Of a stretch of 64,000 nt of DNA, positions 42,540 through 51,328 are shown in pieces. The position numbers and the translations under genes were made by a program. Position 1 is the first letter of the stretch. Each line of letters starts with the position of its first letter. Origin of the DNA: JACJWR01 sp964474045. GTDB lineage: Bacteria > Actinomycetota > Actinomycetes > S36-B12 > UBA10799. The notes under the pieces are model-generated. The model did not search any database and was not told where the DNA came from. It saw only the letters and a program-made list of their open reading frames with translations. Location: NCBI GenBank assembly GCA_964474045.1, contig CAYYRC010000002.1, positions 193,332 through 257,331 on the forward strand, read 5' to 3'.

Positions 42540-45101
42540 ATGCCAGACGAGAACCTGACCCGGGCCGAGGCTGCCGAGCGGTCGCAGCTTGTCAGCCATG
42601 TCCGCTACGATGTCGCGCTCGACTTGACGGCAGGACCGCAGACGTTCACCTCCGTGACCCGGGTGACCTTCGAAGCCGCCGAGGGCGCCAGCACGTGGCT
42701 TGACCTCATCGCCCCGAACGTTCGACGCGTCGAGTTGAACGGCATGGTCCTCGATGTGGCGAAGGTCGTCGCAGACTGCCGAATCGAGCTGTCCGACCTG
42801 GCCGCGTCGAACACGGTGGTCGTTGCGGCCGACTGTGCCTACATGAGCACCGGCGAGGGTCTGCATCGGTTCGTGGACCCGGAGGACGATGCCGTCTACA
42901 CCTACACCCAGTTCGAGGTCGCCGACTGCCGGCGGGTGTTCGCCGTCTTCGAGCAGCCCGACCTCAAGGCGCCGATGCAGCTGACGGTGACTGCGCCAGC
43001 TCATTGGCAAGTCGTGTCCAACCGTCCCACGCCGCGCCCAGAGGCGCTGCCGGATGGCGCCGCGATGTGGCGCTTCGAACCCACCTGGCCACTGCCCAGC
43101 TACCTCTACGCCCTGGTCGCAGGCGACTACGCCGTCGTGCGCGACGAGTACGCCGGCCCGCACGGCACCTACCCGCTGGGGGTGTTCTGCCGCAAGACCC
43201 TGGCGCCGAGCCTGGACGCTCACGACATCCTGACCATCACCAAGCAGGGGTTCCGCTACTTCGAGGAGGCCTTCGACTACCCCTTTCCGTTCGAGAAGTA
43301 CGACCAGCTGTTCGTCCCGGAGTTCAATGCGGGCGCGATGGAGAACCCCGGTGCGGTGACGTTCCACGAGGACCACTACATCTTCCGCTCGCGGGTGACC
43401 GAGGCGGCCTACGAATCCCGCGCCGAGACGATCCTGCACGAGATGGCGCACATGTGGTTCGGCGACCTGGTGACCATGCGCTGGTGGGACGACCTCTGGC
43501 TGAACGAGTCGTTCGCGGAGTGGGCGGCGCATGACGCCGCCAGCAACGCCACCCGGTTCGGCCAGGCCTGGGCGTCCTTCGCCAACCAGCGCAAGGCGTG
43601 GGCCTACCGGCAGGACCAGCTGCCGTCGACGCACCCCATCGCCGCCGACATGGTGGACCTGGACTCCGTGCACGCGAACTTCGACGGCATCACCTATGCC
43701 AAGGGCGCGTCCGTGCTCAAGCAGCTGGTCGCCTTCGTGGGGCGCGAGGAGTTCCTGACTGGGGTGCGGCAGTACTTCCGCACCCACGCGTTCGGCAACA
43801 CCGAGCTCGCCGATCTACTCGCGGCGCTGGCGGCAGCCTCAGGCGGCCGGGATCTGGGCGGATGGGCCCAGGAATGGCTGCAGACCCCCGGGGTGAACCT
43901 GATCCGGCCGGAGGTGCACATCGGTCCCGAAGGCCGATACGAGGCGGTGACCCTGCTGCAGGAACCGCCGAGTGCCCCGGCCGGGGTTCCGCAGACCCTG
44001 CGCGCGCACGCGCTGGAGCTGGGGCTCTACGACATCGTGGACGGCAGGCTGGAACTTCGCCGGCGGACCCCGGTCGACGTCGCCGGGGAGCGCACGGAGG
44101 TTCCGGCGCTCCAGGGCGAGCCCGCCGCGGACCTCCTGCTCGTCAACGACGACGACCTGACCTACGCCAAGATCCGGCTGGATCCGCACTCCTTGGGCGC
44201 GGCCATCGACGGACTCGGCACCCTGGGGGATCCCCTCGCCCGCGCGCTGATCTGGGGTGCGGCGTGGGACATGACCCGCGACGCCGAGCTGCCCACCTCG
44301 GAGTTCGTCGCCCTCATCGCAGGTGCGATCGGCTCGGAGTCCGATGTGGGCCTCGTCGGGCAGGTGCTGCGCCAGGCACTGGGCGCGGTCAGCATGTTCG
44401 CCGACCCGTCGCAGCGGTCCAACTACTGCACGATGCTGGCGCAGTCGCTGCTCACCGCCGCCGAAGCTGCGCCACCCGGCAGCGACCACCAGCTGGCCTA
44501 CGTCCGCGGCCTCATCACGTTCGCCGGCGATGCCGAGATCGCCTTCCTGCGTGGGCTGCTCACCGGCTCGCAGATTCTTCCGGGCCTGGCCGTGGACACC
44601 GACGTGCGCTGGTCGCTCGTCACCCGGCTGGTGGCGCTCGGCGCCGCCGGCGAGGAGTCGGTAGCCGATCAGTTGCTGCTCGACGACACCGCGGCCGGGC
44701 GTCGCCGGGCGGCCACCGCGCGGGCGGCGGCACCGGACCTCGCGGCCAAGGAAGCCGCATGGCTGTCGGCGCTGGACGACCCGTCGCTGCCCAACGCCAC
44801 CCTGGCCGCCACAGTCGCCGGGATCATGCAGCCCTTCCAGGGCGACCTGGTGCGGCCGTTCATCGAGCGCTACTTCGCGGCGCTGCCGACGATCGTCAGC
44901 GAACGCACCCACGAGATCATGAACCAGGTGGTGACCGGGCTCTACCCCTCCCTGGTCGTGGACGCCAGCGTGGTCGAGCGGACCGACGTGTTCCTGCAGA
45001 GCAACCCCGACTTCCCCAGCGGGGTCGCCCGACTGCTGGTCGAGGGGCGCGACGGGTTGGAGCGCTCACTGCGTTGCCTGGCCCGCGACCGCGACGGCTG
45101 A
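42540..45101 (+). CDS. pepN: Aminopeptidase N (M1 family)
   Basis: An 853-residue zinc aminopeptidase that removes N-terminal residues from peptides, probably finishing what ClpP starts. GAMEN is at 265-269, and the zinc motif HEMAH (300-304) is followed by the distal Glu in WLNESFAEW. The long C-terminal helical ERAP1-like domain is complete. The ATG at 42540 is preferred; a TTG four codons upstream is the only other option. It is divergent from the DsbA-like gene. Confidence 0.96.
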   Translation: MPDENLTRAEAAERSQLVSHVRYDVALDLTAGPQTFTSVTRVTFEAAEGASTWLDLIAPNVRRVELNGMVLDVAKVVADCRIELSDLAASNTVVVAADCAYMSTGEGLHRFVDPEDDAVYTYTQFEVADCRRVFAVFEQPDLKAPMQLTVTAPAHWQVVSNRPTPRPEALPDGAAMWRFEPTWPLPSYLYALVAGDYAVVRDEYAGPHGTYPLGVFCRKTLAPSLDAHDILTITKQGFRYFEEAFDYPFPFEKYDQLFVPEFNAGAMENPGAVTFHEDHYIFRSRVTEAAYESRAETILHEMAHMWFGDLVTMRWWDDLWLNESFAEWAAHDAASNATRFGQAWASFANQRKAWAYRQDQLPSTHPIAADMVDLDSVHANFDGITYAKGASVLKQLVAFVGREEFLTGVRQYFRTHAFGNTELADLLAALAAASGGRDLGGWAQEWLQTPGVNLIRPEVHIGPEGRYEAVTLLQEPPSAPAGVPQTLRAHALELGLYDIVDGRLELRRRTPVDVAGERTEVPALQGEPAADLLLVNDDDLTYAKIRLDPHSLGAAIDGLGTLGDPLARALIWGAAWDMTRDAELPTSEFVALIAGAIGSESDVGLVGQVLRQALGAVSMFADPSQRSNYCTMLAQSLLTAAEAAPPGSDHQLAYVRGLITFAGDAEIAFLRGLLTGSQILPGLAVDTDVRWSLVTRLVALGAAGEESVADQLLLDDTAAGRRRAATARAAAPDLAAKEAAWLSALDDPSLPNATLAATVAGIMQPFQGDLVRPFIERYFAALPTIVSERTHEIMNQVVTGLYPSLVVDASVVERTDVFLQSNPDFPSGVARLLVEGRDGLERSLRCLARDRDG

Positions 45102-45129
45102 CCGGCCGCAGAGCGACCAGGGCGAAAGC

Positions 45130-45525
45130 TCAGGCGGGCTCGTCGGTGTTGAGCTCCGGCGGGTGCGCTGCCTGTTCCCCCAGCAGGATGATCCCGGCGC
45201 GCAGACCCCCGGCTATGTCGCCGACCGAGAATCGCGAGCTCATTGTCAGGATGGCCAGCCGGCAGCGGTCGTCGGGCAGCCACCGCTGTGCCTGCGGACC
45301 GGTCACGACATCCACCGTCCGAGCCTGCGGATCGACCGCGACGAGCACGCACGATTCCGCTTTCGGCAGTTTGACCAGCATGTCCTCGGCGGCATCCCGG
45401 CTGGGCACGTCGCCGACGAAGGCGGCGAAGGTCAGCCCGCTGGCTCTCTGGGCGATCTGGGCCGCCTGCTCGATGTCTCCGCGCTGCCGCGCGGTGAAGA
45501 ACTCACCACCGGCCACGTGCGCCAC
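45130..45525 (-). CDS. DUF5130-type protein
   Basis: A 131-residue protein with the layout of mycobacterial Rv2468c and TPM-like domains: a helix rich in Ala and Gln (IEQAAQIAQRASGLTFAAFVGD), a strand with ESCVLVAVDPQARTVDVVTGPQAQRWL, then CRLAILTMSSRFSVGDIAGGLRAGI. No catalytic motif is evident. The position next to pepN is the same as in mycobacteria. The ATG at 45525 overlaps the end of the upstream small membrane gene by 23 bases; a later start would lose conserved sequence. Role unknown. Confidence 0.75.
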   Translation of the reverse strand: MAHVAGGEFFTARQRGDIEQAAQIAQRASGLTFAAFVGDVPSRDAAEDMLVKLPKAESCVLVAVDPQARTVDVVTGPQAQRWLPDDRCRLAILTMSSRFSVGDIAGGLRAGIILLGEQAAHPPELNTDEPA

Positions 45526-45799
45526 CCAACACTCCAGGCGCCGTCGCCGCCGATTCCGCCGCGGAGTTCACAGGCCGCATCTCCCCCGGCTTCGCCAGCG
45601 TGACCAGGGCTGAGGCCTGCTGGTCCGCCTCGGTCTGACGGGCATCGGGTCCGAACCATTCATCCGGGTCGGACCATGAATCGCCCGGACGCCACCGCCC
45701 CGCACGCCCGACCTGTGGGCCGAGCACGATGCCCGCCACCAGCAGGATCACGACGATCGGCACGATCACGAGCAGCGCGATGACCGCGACCGGGCTCAT
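45503..45799 (-). CDS. Small single-helix membrane protein (98 aa)
   Basis: A 98-residue protein with one strongly hydrophobic N-terminal helix (about residues 2-26, VAVIALLVIVPIVVILLVAG) and a polar tail with WRPGDSWSDPDEWFGPDARQ, rich in Trp, Asp and Pro. The ATG is at 45799. The stop lies inside the start of the DUF5130 gene. I do not recognise the family. Its size, codon-phase G/C at third positions and coupling to the next gene support it being real. Confidence 0.55.
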   Translation of the reverse strand: MSPVAVIALLVIVPIVVILLVAGIVLGPQVGRAGRWRPGDSWSDPDEWFGPDARQTEADQQASALVTLAKPGEMRPVNSAAESAATAPGVLGGARGRW

Positions 45800-45914
45800 G
45801 GTGCCGCCGTGGTCACGGGCCGGGCAACGGCTGCGGACAGGGGTTCCACACCCCTCACCGTAGCGATGCCCGCGCGTCCACGCATGCTGTCTGTCGGGCT
45901 CCCCACCGCCGACA

Positions 45915-48176
45915 TCATCCACCCACCGCCGACACCAACCGGCGCAACAGCTCCGAGTCCGCGAGGTCCTCCAGCGTGATGGGATTGCCCTTCCCGTCGG
46001 ACAGCGGAACCTGCCAGTTGGGATACTCCTCATCAGTGCCGGGTTGGTTCTGGGTGCGGACGTCGCCCACCGTGTCGGGCAGCGCGATGGAGATCAGCCG
46101 ACATGGCGAGCGGGCCACGAGCCGGTGCAGCGCCACGACCAGGTCCGGCAGCGCCGAGTCCGGCCGCAGCAGACCGCGTCCGGTGAGCTCGGCCCGCCAG
46201 TCCGCAAGCTCGTTGGCGAAGGCGGCCCACTCGACCTCCTCATCAGTGGCCAGCTGGCCCAGCTCGGAGCGCAGCCGGATGTGCTCGCCGGCCAGGTAGG
46301 CCGCGGTCGGCGGGAGGTCGTGCACCGTCACCGACGCCATCGAGGCCCAGCGCCACTGCTCCACGGGCTTGATCACGTCGCCGCGCTCGAACCATAGGAT
46401 CGTCGTTCCCAGGATCCCCCGCTCCGCGAGCAGGTTCTGCACCCACTCCTCCACGGTGCCCAGGTCCTCGCCGATGAGCACCGCACCTGCGCGGTGGGCC
46501 TCCAGGACGAGGATGTTGACCAGCGCCTCGTGGTCGAACTTCACGAACGTACCCGAGTAGGCGGGCATCCCCTCTGGGATCCACCACAGCCGGAACAGGC
46601 CAAGCACGTGATCAAGCCGCAGAGCACCCGCGTTGCGCAGGACGGTGCGGAGCATGTCGCGGTACGGGATGAAGGCGGCGTCCGCCAACGTGTCCGGACG
46701 CCACGGCGGCTGAGTCCAGTTCTGACCCAGCTGGTTGTACATGTCCGGGGGCGCGCCGACATGCACGCCCTGCGCCAGCACCTTCTGCAGCGCCCAGGAA
46801 TCCGCCCCTTCCGGGTGCACGCCGACGGCCAGGTCGTGCAGGATTCCCAACCGCATGCCGGAGTGCAGGGCCGCGTGCTGGCAGTGCGCCAGCTGGGAGT
46901 CGGAGATCCACTGCAGCCAGCAGTAGAACTCCACCCGGTCGGACAAGTCGAGGCGGGCCTGCGCGACGGCCTCGGACTCGGGGTCCTGCAGGTCCTCGGG
47001 CCAGTCCTGCCAGACGGGACCATTGACCTCGACCAGCGCACACCAGGTGCCGAAGGCGATCAAGCCCTCGCCCTCAGCGGCCAGGAAGGCGCGGTAGTCC
47101 GCCTCCCTGCCCGGGCTGCGGCCGACGGTGAAGACGAGCTCCAGCGCCGCCTTCTTCGCTGCCCAGGAGGAGTCCCGGTCGATGAGGTCGGCGTTGGTGT
47201 TCGCGTCGGCGACCTCCGAGCCCAGCGCGCGAACCTGTTCGATGGCTGCGAGGTCCAGGTAGGCGAACTCCGGGATGTCCTCCACCCGGATGTACAGCGG
47301 GTTGAAGAAGCGCCTGGTCACGGGCAGGTAGGGCGAAGGTGCCATCGGCGCGGTCGGGCCCGCTGCGTGCAGGGGGTTGACCTGGACGAAGTCGGCGCCC
47401 AGGTCGTGGCCGCTCCAGGCGGCCAGATCAGCCAGGTCGGCGAAGTCCCCCAGACCCCAGGAACGCCTGGAACGCATGGAGTACAGCTGCACCGCCAGAC
47501 CCCAGGCCGGCCGGCGCTGGATGCTCTCGGGCAGCTCCAGCCGAGTCGGCGAGACCACGAGCGGACAGGACGAGCTCACTCCGCGGCTCTCGGCGTGGAG
47601 GGTGTGCCAGCCCAGGGGCAAGTCGGCGGGCAGCCGGAAGCTCGCCTCGCCCACGGTTCCGGACTCCAAGTACTCAGGAGGGGTCCAGTTGTCGACCTGG
47701 GTGACGTCGTGGCGGTATCCGCCGTCCTCGAGTTCGATCCACACCCGCACGGGGTCGCCGTGGCGCACGTGCACCCAGGTGACCGCCTCGCTGTGCTGGC
47801 GCATGACGAAGACCGGAGGCAACATCCGCTGCCAGTGGTCCAAGCGCCGCTCGGCCAGAGCTTCCTCGCAGGCCTGGGGGCTGCTGGCATCGACGCCGAA
47901 CGCTGCCAGCACGGCCTGGACGGTGACGGCCGAGACCTTGCGATGCTTGCCGGCCTGGTCCCAGTACTCGGTGGCCACCCCGAAGGCATTGGCCAGACGA
48001 CTGAGCTCCGGAGAAACCTCCACGTACGGCGGTGGCACCGGCGGGGCAGGGTCCGCGACGACGGCCGCCTCGGCCGCCTCGGCCGCTGCCACCGACTCCC
48101 GGCTGCGGGCATCCGGCTTGGCTGGCTTCTTGGACGCTGACTTGGCTACCAGATCGTCGGGCGGCGGTGGTGCCAC
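45915..48176 (-). CDS. malQ: 4-alpha-glucanotransferase (amylomaltase)
   Basis: A 753-residue GH77 enzyme that moves alpha-1,4-glucan segments between maltodextrins. The N-terminal 55 residues are a low-complexity lead, followed by an actinobacterial beta-domain extension (to about 220). The catalytic part shows LGADFVQVNPLHA, SPYLPVTRRFFNPLYI, LRLDHVLGLFRLWWIPEG with the nucleophile Asp, VLIGEDLGTVEEWV with the acid/base Glu, and VTVHDLPPTAAYL with the third acidic residue. The start overlaps the end of the amidase gene by 31 bases. It probably acts with AglA, encoded 5 kb away, on alpha-glucans. Confidence 0.95.
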   Translation of the reverse strand: MAPPPPDDLVAKSASKKPAKPDARSRESVAAAEAAEAAVVADPAPPVPPPYVEVSPELSRLANAFGVATEYWDQAGKHRKVSAVTVQAVLAAFGVDASSPQACEEALAERRLDHWQRMLPPVFVMRQHSEAVTWVHVRHGDPVRVWIELEDGGYRHDVTQVDNWTPPEYLESGTVGEASFRLPADLPLGWHTLHAESRGVSSSCPLVVSPTRLELPESIQRRPAWGLAVQLYSMRSRRSWGLGDFADLADLAAWSGHDLGADFVQVNPLHAAGPTAPMAPSPYLPVTRRFFNPLYIRVEDIPEFAYLDLAAIEQVRALGSEVADANTNADLIDRDSSWAAKKAALELVFTVGRSPGREADYRAFLAAEGEGLIAFGTWCALVEVNGPVWQDWPEDLQDPESEAVAQARLDLSDRVEFYCWLQWISDSQLAHCQHAALHSGMRLGILHDLAVGVHPEGADSWALQKVLAQGVHVGAPPDMYNQLGQNWTQPPWRPDTLADAAFIPYRDMLRTVLRNAGALRLDHVLGLFRLWWIPEGMPAYSGTFVKFDHEALVNILVLEAHRAGAVLIGEDLGTVEEWVQNLLAERGILGTTILWFERGDVIKPVEQWRWASMASVTVHDLPPTAAYLAGEHIRLRSELGQLATDEEVEWAAFANELADWRAELTGRGLLRPDSALPDLVVALHRLVARSPCRLISIALPDTVGDVRTQNQPGTDEEYPNWQVPLSDGKGNPITLEDLADSELLRRLVSAVGG

Positions 48177-49570
48177 GGCGATGCCTCCTCCAGTTGTGCG
48201 GCGAGTTCGATCAAGACGTCCTCCCGGTCCCTCCGGCCGGCGAACTGCACCCCGATGGGCAGGCCCTCATCGGTCCAGTTGAGCGGAACGCTGATGCTGG
48301 GTTGGCCGGTGATGTTGTAGATGGCCGTGTAGGGAGACCACTGCTTCTGCGCCTCGAAGTCGGCAGCCGGGTCGTCGTCGTCGCGCATGCTGCCGACGGG
48401 GAAGGGCGGCGCGGCGGCTGTGGGACAGAGAACGGCGTCGAACGCGGCGGTGGCGAGCATGGCGCGCCGCGCGTAGCCGCGGATCTCGCTGAGGGCGGCG
48501 ACGAACTCGCCCGCAGTCGGCCCCTGGCTCCGGCCGCACAGATACCGGGTCAGGGGGGTCAGATCCTCCCAGACTTCCTCCGCGAAAGAGGCGCTCCCCG
48601 CCAGTCCCGCCCACATGACCTCGAACAGCGGCACCGCAGCACGGTCCATCGGGGCGGCGATGGGCTCCACCTCGTGGCCCAGTTCCGTCAGCAGGTCCGC
48701 GGTCCTGGATACCGCCAGCTCGACCTCCGCGGTGGGCGGCGTGTTGCCCAGGATGGGCTCGGTGAAGACGCCGACTCGGAGCCGCCCGGGGTTGCGCCGC
48801 AGCGCGGCGGCCAGGAACGTGCCCTCGACCGGCAGCGCGCGATAGGGGTCGCCGACGAACGGCGCCGACATCACATCCAGCAGGGCGGCCGCATCCGACA
48901 CCGTGCGCGCCAACGGCCCGTAGCAGAGCAGGTCGCCGGGATCGCCGGAGAACGGACCGGTGCTGACCCGCCCGCGGGAGGGCTTGATGCCGACGAGGCC
49001 GCAGACCGACGCCGGCAACCGAACCGAGCCGCCGCCGTCGCTGCCCTGCGCGATCGGCGCGAGTCCGGCCGCGACCGCGGCAGCCGCACCGCCGGAGGAG
49101 CCCGCCGCGGAGCGGGAAAGGTCCCACGGGGTGCGGGCGGGAGGGGCATGGTCCGGCTCGGTATAGCAGGGCATGCCGATCTCGGGTGTGTTCGTCTTGC
49201 CGGTGAATACCAGTCCAGCGGCTCGCATGGCCGCCACGACGTTGCTGTCCACCGGCATCGTGGTCGTCAGTCCAGGGGCGCCCGAGCCAAGTTGCGACGG
49301 CACACCCGCGATGAACTCCAGATCCTTCACCGGACACACCACGCCCAGGAGCGGCGACGCGTCGGCGGGCAGGCCGGCGGCCGCGGCTTTGTCGACCGAC
49401 CTCGCCTGCTCCAGCGCGAGCTCGGGAAGCAGGGCGGCGAAGGCACCCACGACGTCGTTCAGCTGAGCGCTTCGATCGAGGTAGTACTCCGTCAACTCCA
49501 GGGCGGACAAGTCGCCGTCGGCGATCGCCCGGCCCTGCGCCAGCGCCGTCAGATCGTGCAGTGCCTCCAT
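48146..49570 (-). CDS. Amidase signature family hydrolase
   Basis: A 474-residue amidase with the Ser-cisSer-Lys triad: Lys82 in PVKDLEF, Ser158 in the GSSGG block, and Ser182 in GSDGGGSVRLPAS. The family ranges from GatA to acylamidases and indoleacetamide hydrolases. GatA is unlikely because there is no gatB or gatC nearby and the flanking loops differ. The C-terminal part has NITGQPSISVPL and EGLPIGVQFAG, typical of the wider family. It overlaps malQ downstream but its substrate cannot be told from sequence. Confidence 0.9.
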   Translation of the reverse strand: MEALHDLTALAQGRAIADGDLSALELTEYYLDRSAQLNDVVGAFAALLPELALEQARSVDKAAAAGLPADASPLLGVVCPVKDLEFIAGVPSQLGSGAPGLTTTMPVDSNVVAAMRAAGLVFTGKTNTPEIGMPCYTEPDHAPPARTPWDLSRSAAGSSGGAAAAVAAGLAPIAQGSDGGGSVRLPASVCGLVGIKPSRGRVSTGPFSGDPGDLLCYGPLARTVSDAAALLDVMSAPFVGDPYRALPVEGTFLAAALRRNPGRLRVGVFTEPILGNTPPTAEVELAVSRTADLLTELGHEVEPIAAPMDRAAVPLFEVMWAGLAGSASFAEEVWEDLTPLTRYLCGRSQGPTAGEFVAALSEIRGYARRAMLATAAFDAVLCPTAAAPPFPVGSMRDDDDPAADFEAQKQWSPYTAIYNITGQPSISVPLNWTDEGLPIGVQFAGRRDREDVLIELAAQLEEASPWHHRRPTIW

Positions 49571-49670
49571 AGCGCCTCAGGCTAGGGACTGCGGCGGCGC
49601 TATGCGGGTATCACGGCGAAAACGGCTGGCGCCGGAACCTCGAAGTCAACCTCGGAGTCCACAGCCGCGG

Positions 49671-50036
49671 CTACTTCGCCTTTGCCTTGCGTGCCCCCGC
49701 CTGCTTGTCGCGCCGGCTGCGAAACATGATGAGGCCGCCTCCCACGAGAAGACCGATGATGAAGACCACCAAGAGCGCGACCACCAGCGGTGCCGTGGCC
49801 TCGAAGAAGACGAAGTTGATCTGGGTGGAGTCGCGGTTCATCAGCAGGAAGAGCACCACGTAGACGATCAGGATGCCCCAGAGGGTCGGCTTGATGTAGG
49901 CCGTCATCTTGCGCGCGGACGGGTTGCGGCCGTAGACCTCGGCGTTGGGGTCGTTGGCGCCGGTCTGGCTGGTGTTGTCGCGCCCCGCAGGCTGGATGCC
50001 GCCTGCGCCCCCGCTGGACGAACCGCCTCGGCTCAT
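49671..50036 (-). CDS. LapA (DUF1049) domain membrane protein
   Basis: A 121-residue protein with a polar 50-residue N-terminus (Ser/Gly/Asn-rich) and two membrane helices (about 52-66 and 82-103) separated by NRDSTQINFVFFEATAP, the typical LapA hairpin. A basic C-terminal tail with several Arg and Lys follows. Such proteins are linked to envelope assembly, but their function is poorly known. It stands alone, 100 bases from the amidase gene. Confidence 0.8.
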   Translation of the reverse strand: MSRGGSSSGGAGGIQPAGRDNTSQTGANDPNAEVYGRNPSARKMTAYIKPTLWGILIVYVVLFLLMNRDSTQINFVFFEATAPLVVALLVVFIIGLLVGGGLIMFRSRRDKQAGARKAKAK

Positions 50037-50247
50037 GGTGCCTCCTCACTCGGCCGCACACCGCCTCACGCGGCTCGTGCGTAGACAACCACCTTAGGGC
50101 GTCCGCATCGGATAGGGGGCGGGGTGCGCGTCAGGTGGCGGCCCAAGCTGTCGCAGGGCTCGCCCCACTTCGCCGCTCGCACTGGCGATGGGGCCGGCGA
50201 GCCCTAGGATCAACATGCCACTCCGGCGACCGGGAGGTGGGATGGGA

Positions 50248-51324
50248 ATGATGGGCGCATTGGTGACGCCCCTGTTGGCCGTCTCACTGCCGTGGGCCAC
50301 GCCGTCGCCGCAGCCGACCGTGACCGTGACTCAGACCGCAAGCCCGGTCCCGAGCGCCGCTGGCGTCACCGCCGAACAGGTCGCCGAGGTGCAGCACTCC
50401 TTCTGGTTCAAGGCCCTGCAGTGGTTCCTCGGGGTGCCGCTGCAGATCCTGATCGTGGTCGTCGTCACCATCATCGTCATCGGCGTGAGCCATCGTCTGA
50501 TCGACCGGACCGTCAAGAAGATCAGCGACCGCGAGGCCGAGGTCGACGAGGAAGAGGAGCCGGACCGCGTCCGACGAGACCGCGAGCAGTTCGGTGAGGC
50601 GTTGCTCAACCAGCGGCGCACCCAGCGCGCCAGCGCGATCGGGTCGCTGCTGCGAAGCATCGTCACCGCTGTCGCGGTCGGCATCGCGATACTCACCATC
50701 CTGCCGTTCCTGGGCATCAACATCGGCCCTTTGCTGACCTCCGCCGGCGTGCTGGGCGTGGCGCTCGGCTTCGGGGCGCAGAACCTGGTGAAGGACTACC
50801 TGTCGGGCATCTACATCGTCCTCGAAGATCAATACGGCGTAGGTGACATGGTCGAGGTGGGAAATGTGGTCGGCCGTGTGGAGGAGGTCACGCTGCGGGT
50901 CACCCGACTTCGCGACCAGACGGGCGTGGTCTGGTACATCCGCAACGGCGAGATCCTGACCGTCGCGAACCGCTCGCAGGGCTGGACACTCGCCTTTGCC
51001 GACATACCGATCGCCGCCGACGTCGACCTGGAGCGGGTTCGTGCCGCCGTCGCGACCGTGGCCGAGCAGATGATGGCCGACCCCGAGCTCGACGACTCGC
51101 TGCTGGACGAGCCCCGCTACGCGGGTGTCGAGTCGGTGTCCGGCGAAGCCGTCGTGGTGCGGGTGGTCGCCAAGGCCGCACCCACCGATCAGACTGCTGT
51201 CTCACGCGAGCTGCGCGCACGGATCAAGCAGGCGTTCGACGCCGACGGCATCCGAATCCCGACGGTCATCCGGCTGCCAGGATCTCCGGAAGCCATTGCC
51301 GGCGGGAAGGGATCCAAGGGATGA
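50248..51324 (+). CDS. MscS family mechanosensitive channel
   Basis: A 358-residue channel that releases solutes on osmotic downshock. A first hydrophobic segment (residues 1-15 region), a second helix (about 67-90), a charged loop rich in Glu and Arg, a third helix (about 145-165), and the pore helix GVLGVALGFGAQNLVKDYLSG follow. The beta-domain begins VLEDQYGVGDMVEVGNVVG. I favour the ATG at 50248 because GGAGGT ends nine bases upstream; ATGs at 50242 and 50215 are in frame and possible. It is four bases before the SDR-DUF2867 gene. The 210 bases before the gene are the longest gene-free stretch of the window and hold nothing I can name. Confidence 0.9.
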   Translation: MMGALVTPLLAVSLPWATPSPQPTVTVTQTASPVPSAAGVTAEQVAEVQHSFWFKALQWFLGVPLQILIVVVVTIIVIGVSHRLIDRTVKKISDREAEVDEEEEPDRVRRDREQFGEALLNQRRTQRASAIGSLLRSIVTAVAVGIAILTILPFLGINIGPLLTSAGVLGVALGFGAQNLVKDYLSGIYIVLEDQYGVGDMVEVGNVVGRVEEVTLRVTRLRDQTGVVWYIRNGEILTVANRSQGWTLAFADIPIAADVDLERVRAAVATVAEQMMADPELDDSLLDEPRYAGVESVSGEAVVVRVVAKAAPTDQTAVSRELRARIKQAFDADGIRIPTVIRLPGSPEAIAGGKGSKG

Positions 51325-51328
51325 GGCC

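Noticed and set aside
48146..49570. GatA (glutamyl-tRNA amidotransferase A) as the identity of the amidase
   Set aside because: No gatB or gatC neighbours, and sequence around the triad is of the general amidase type.
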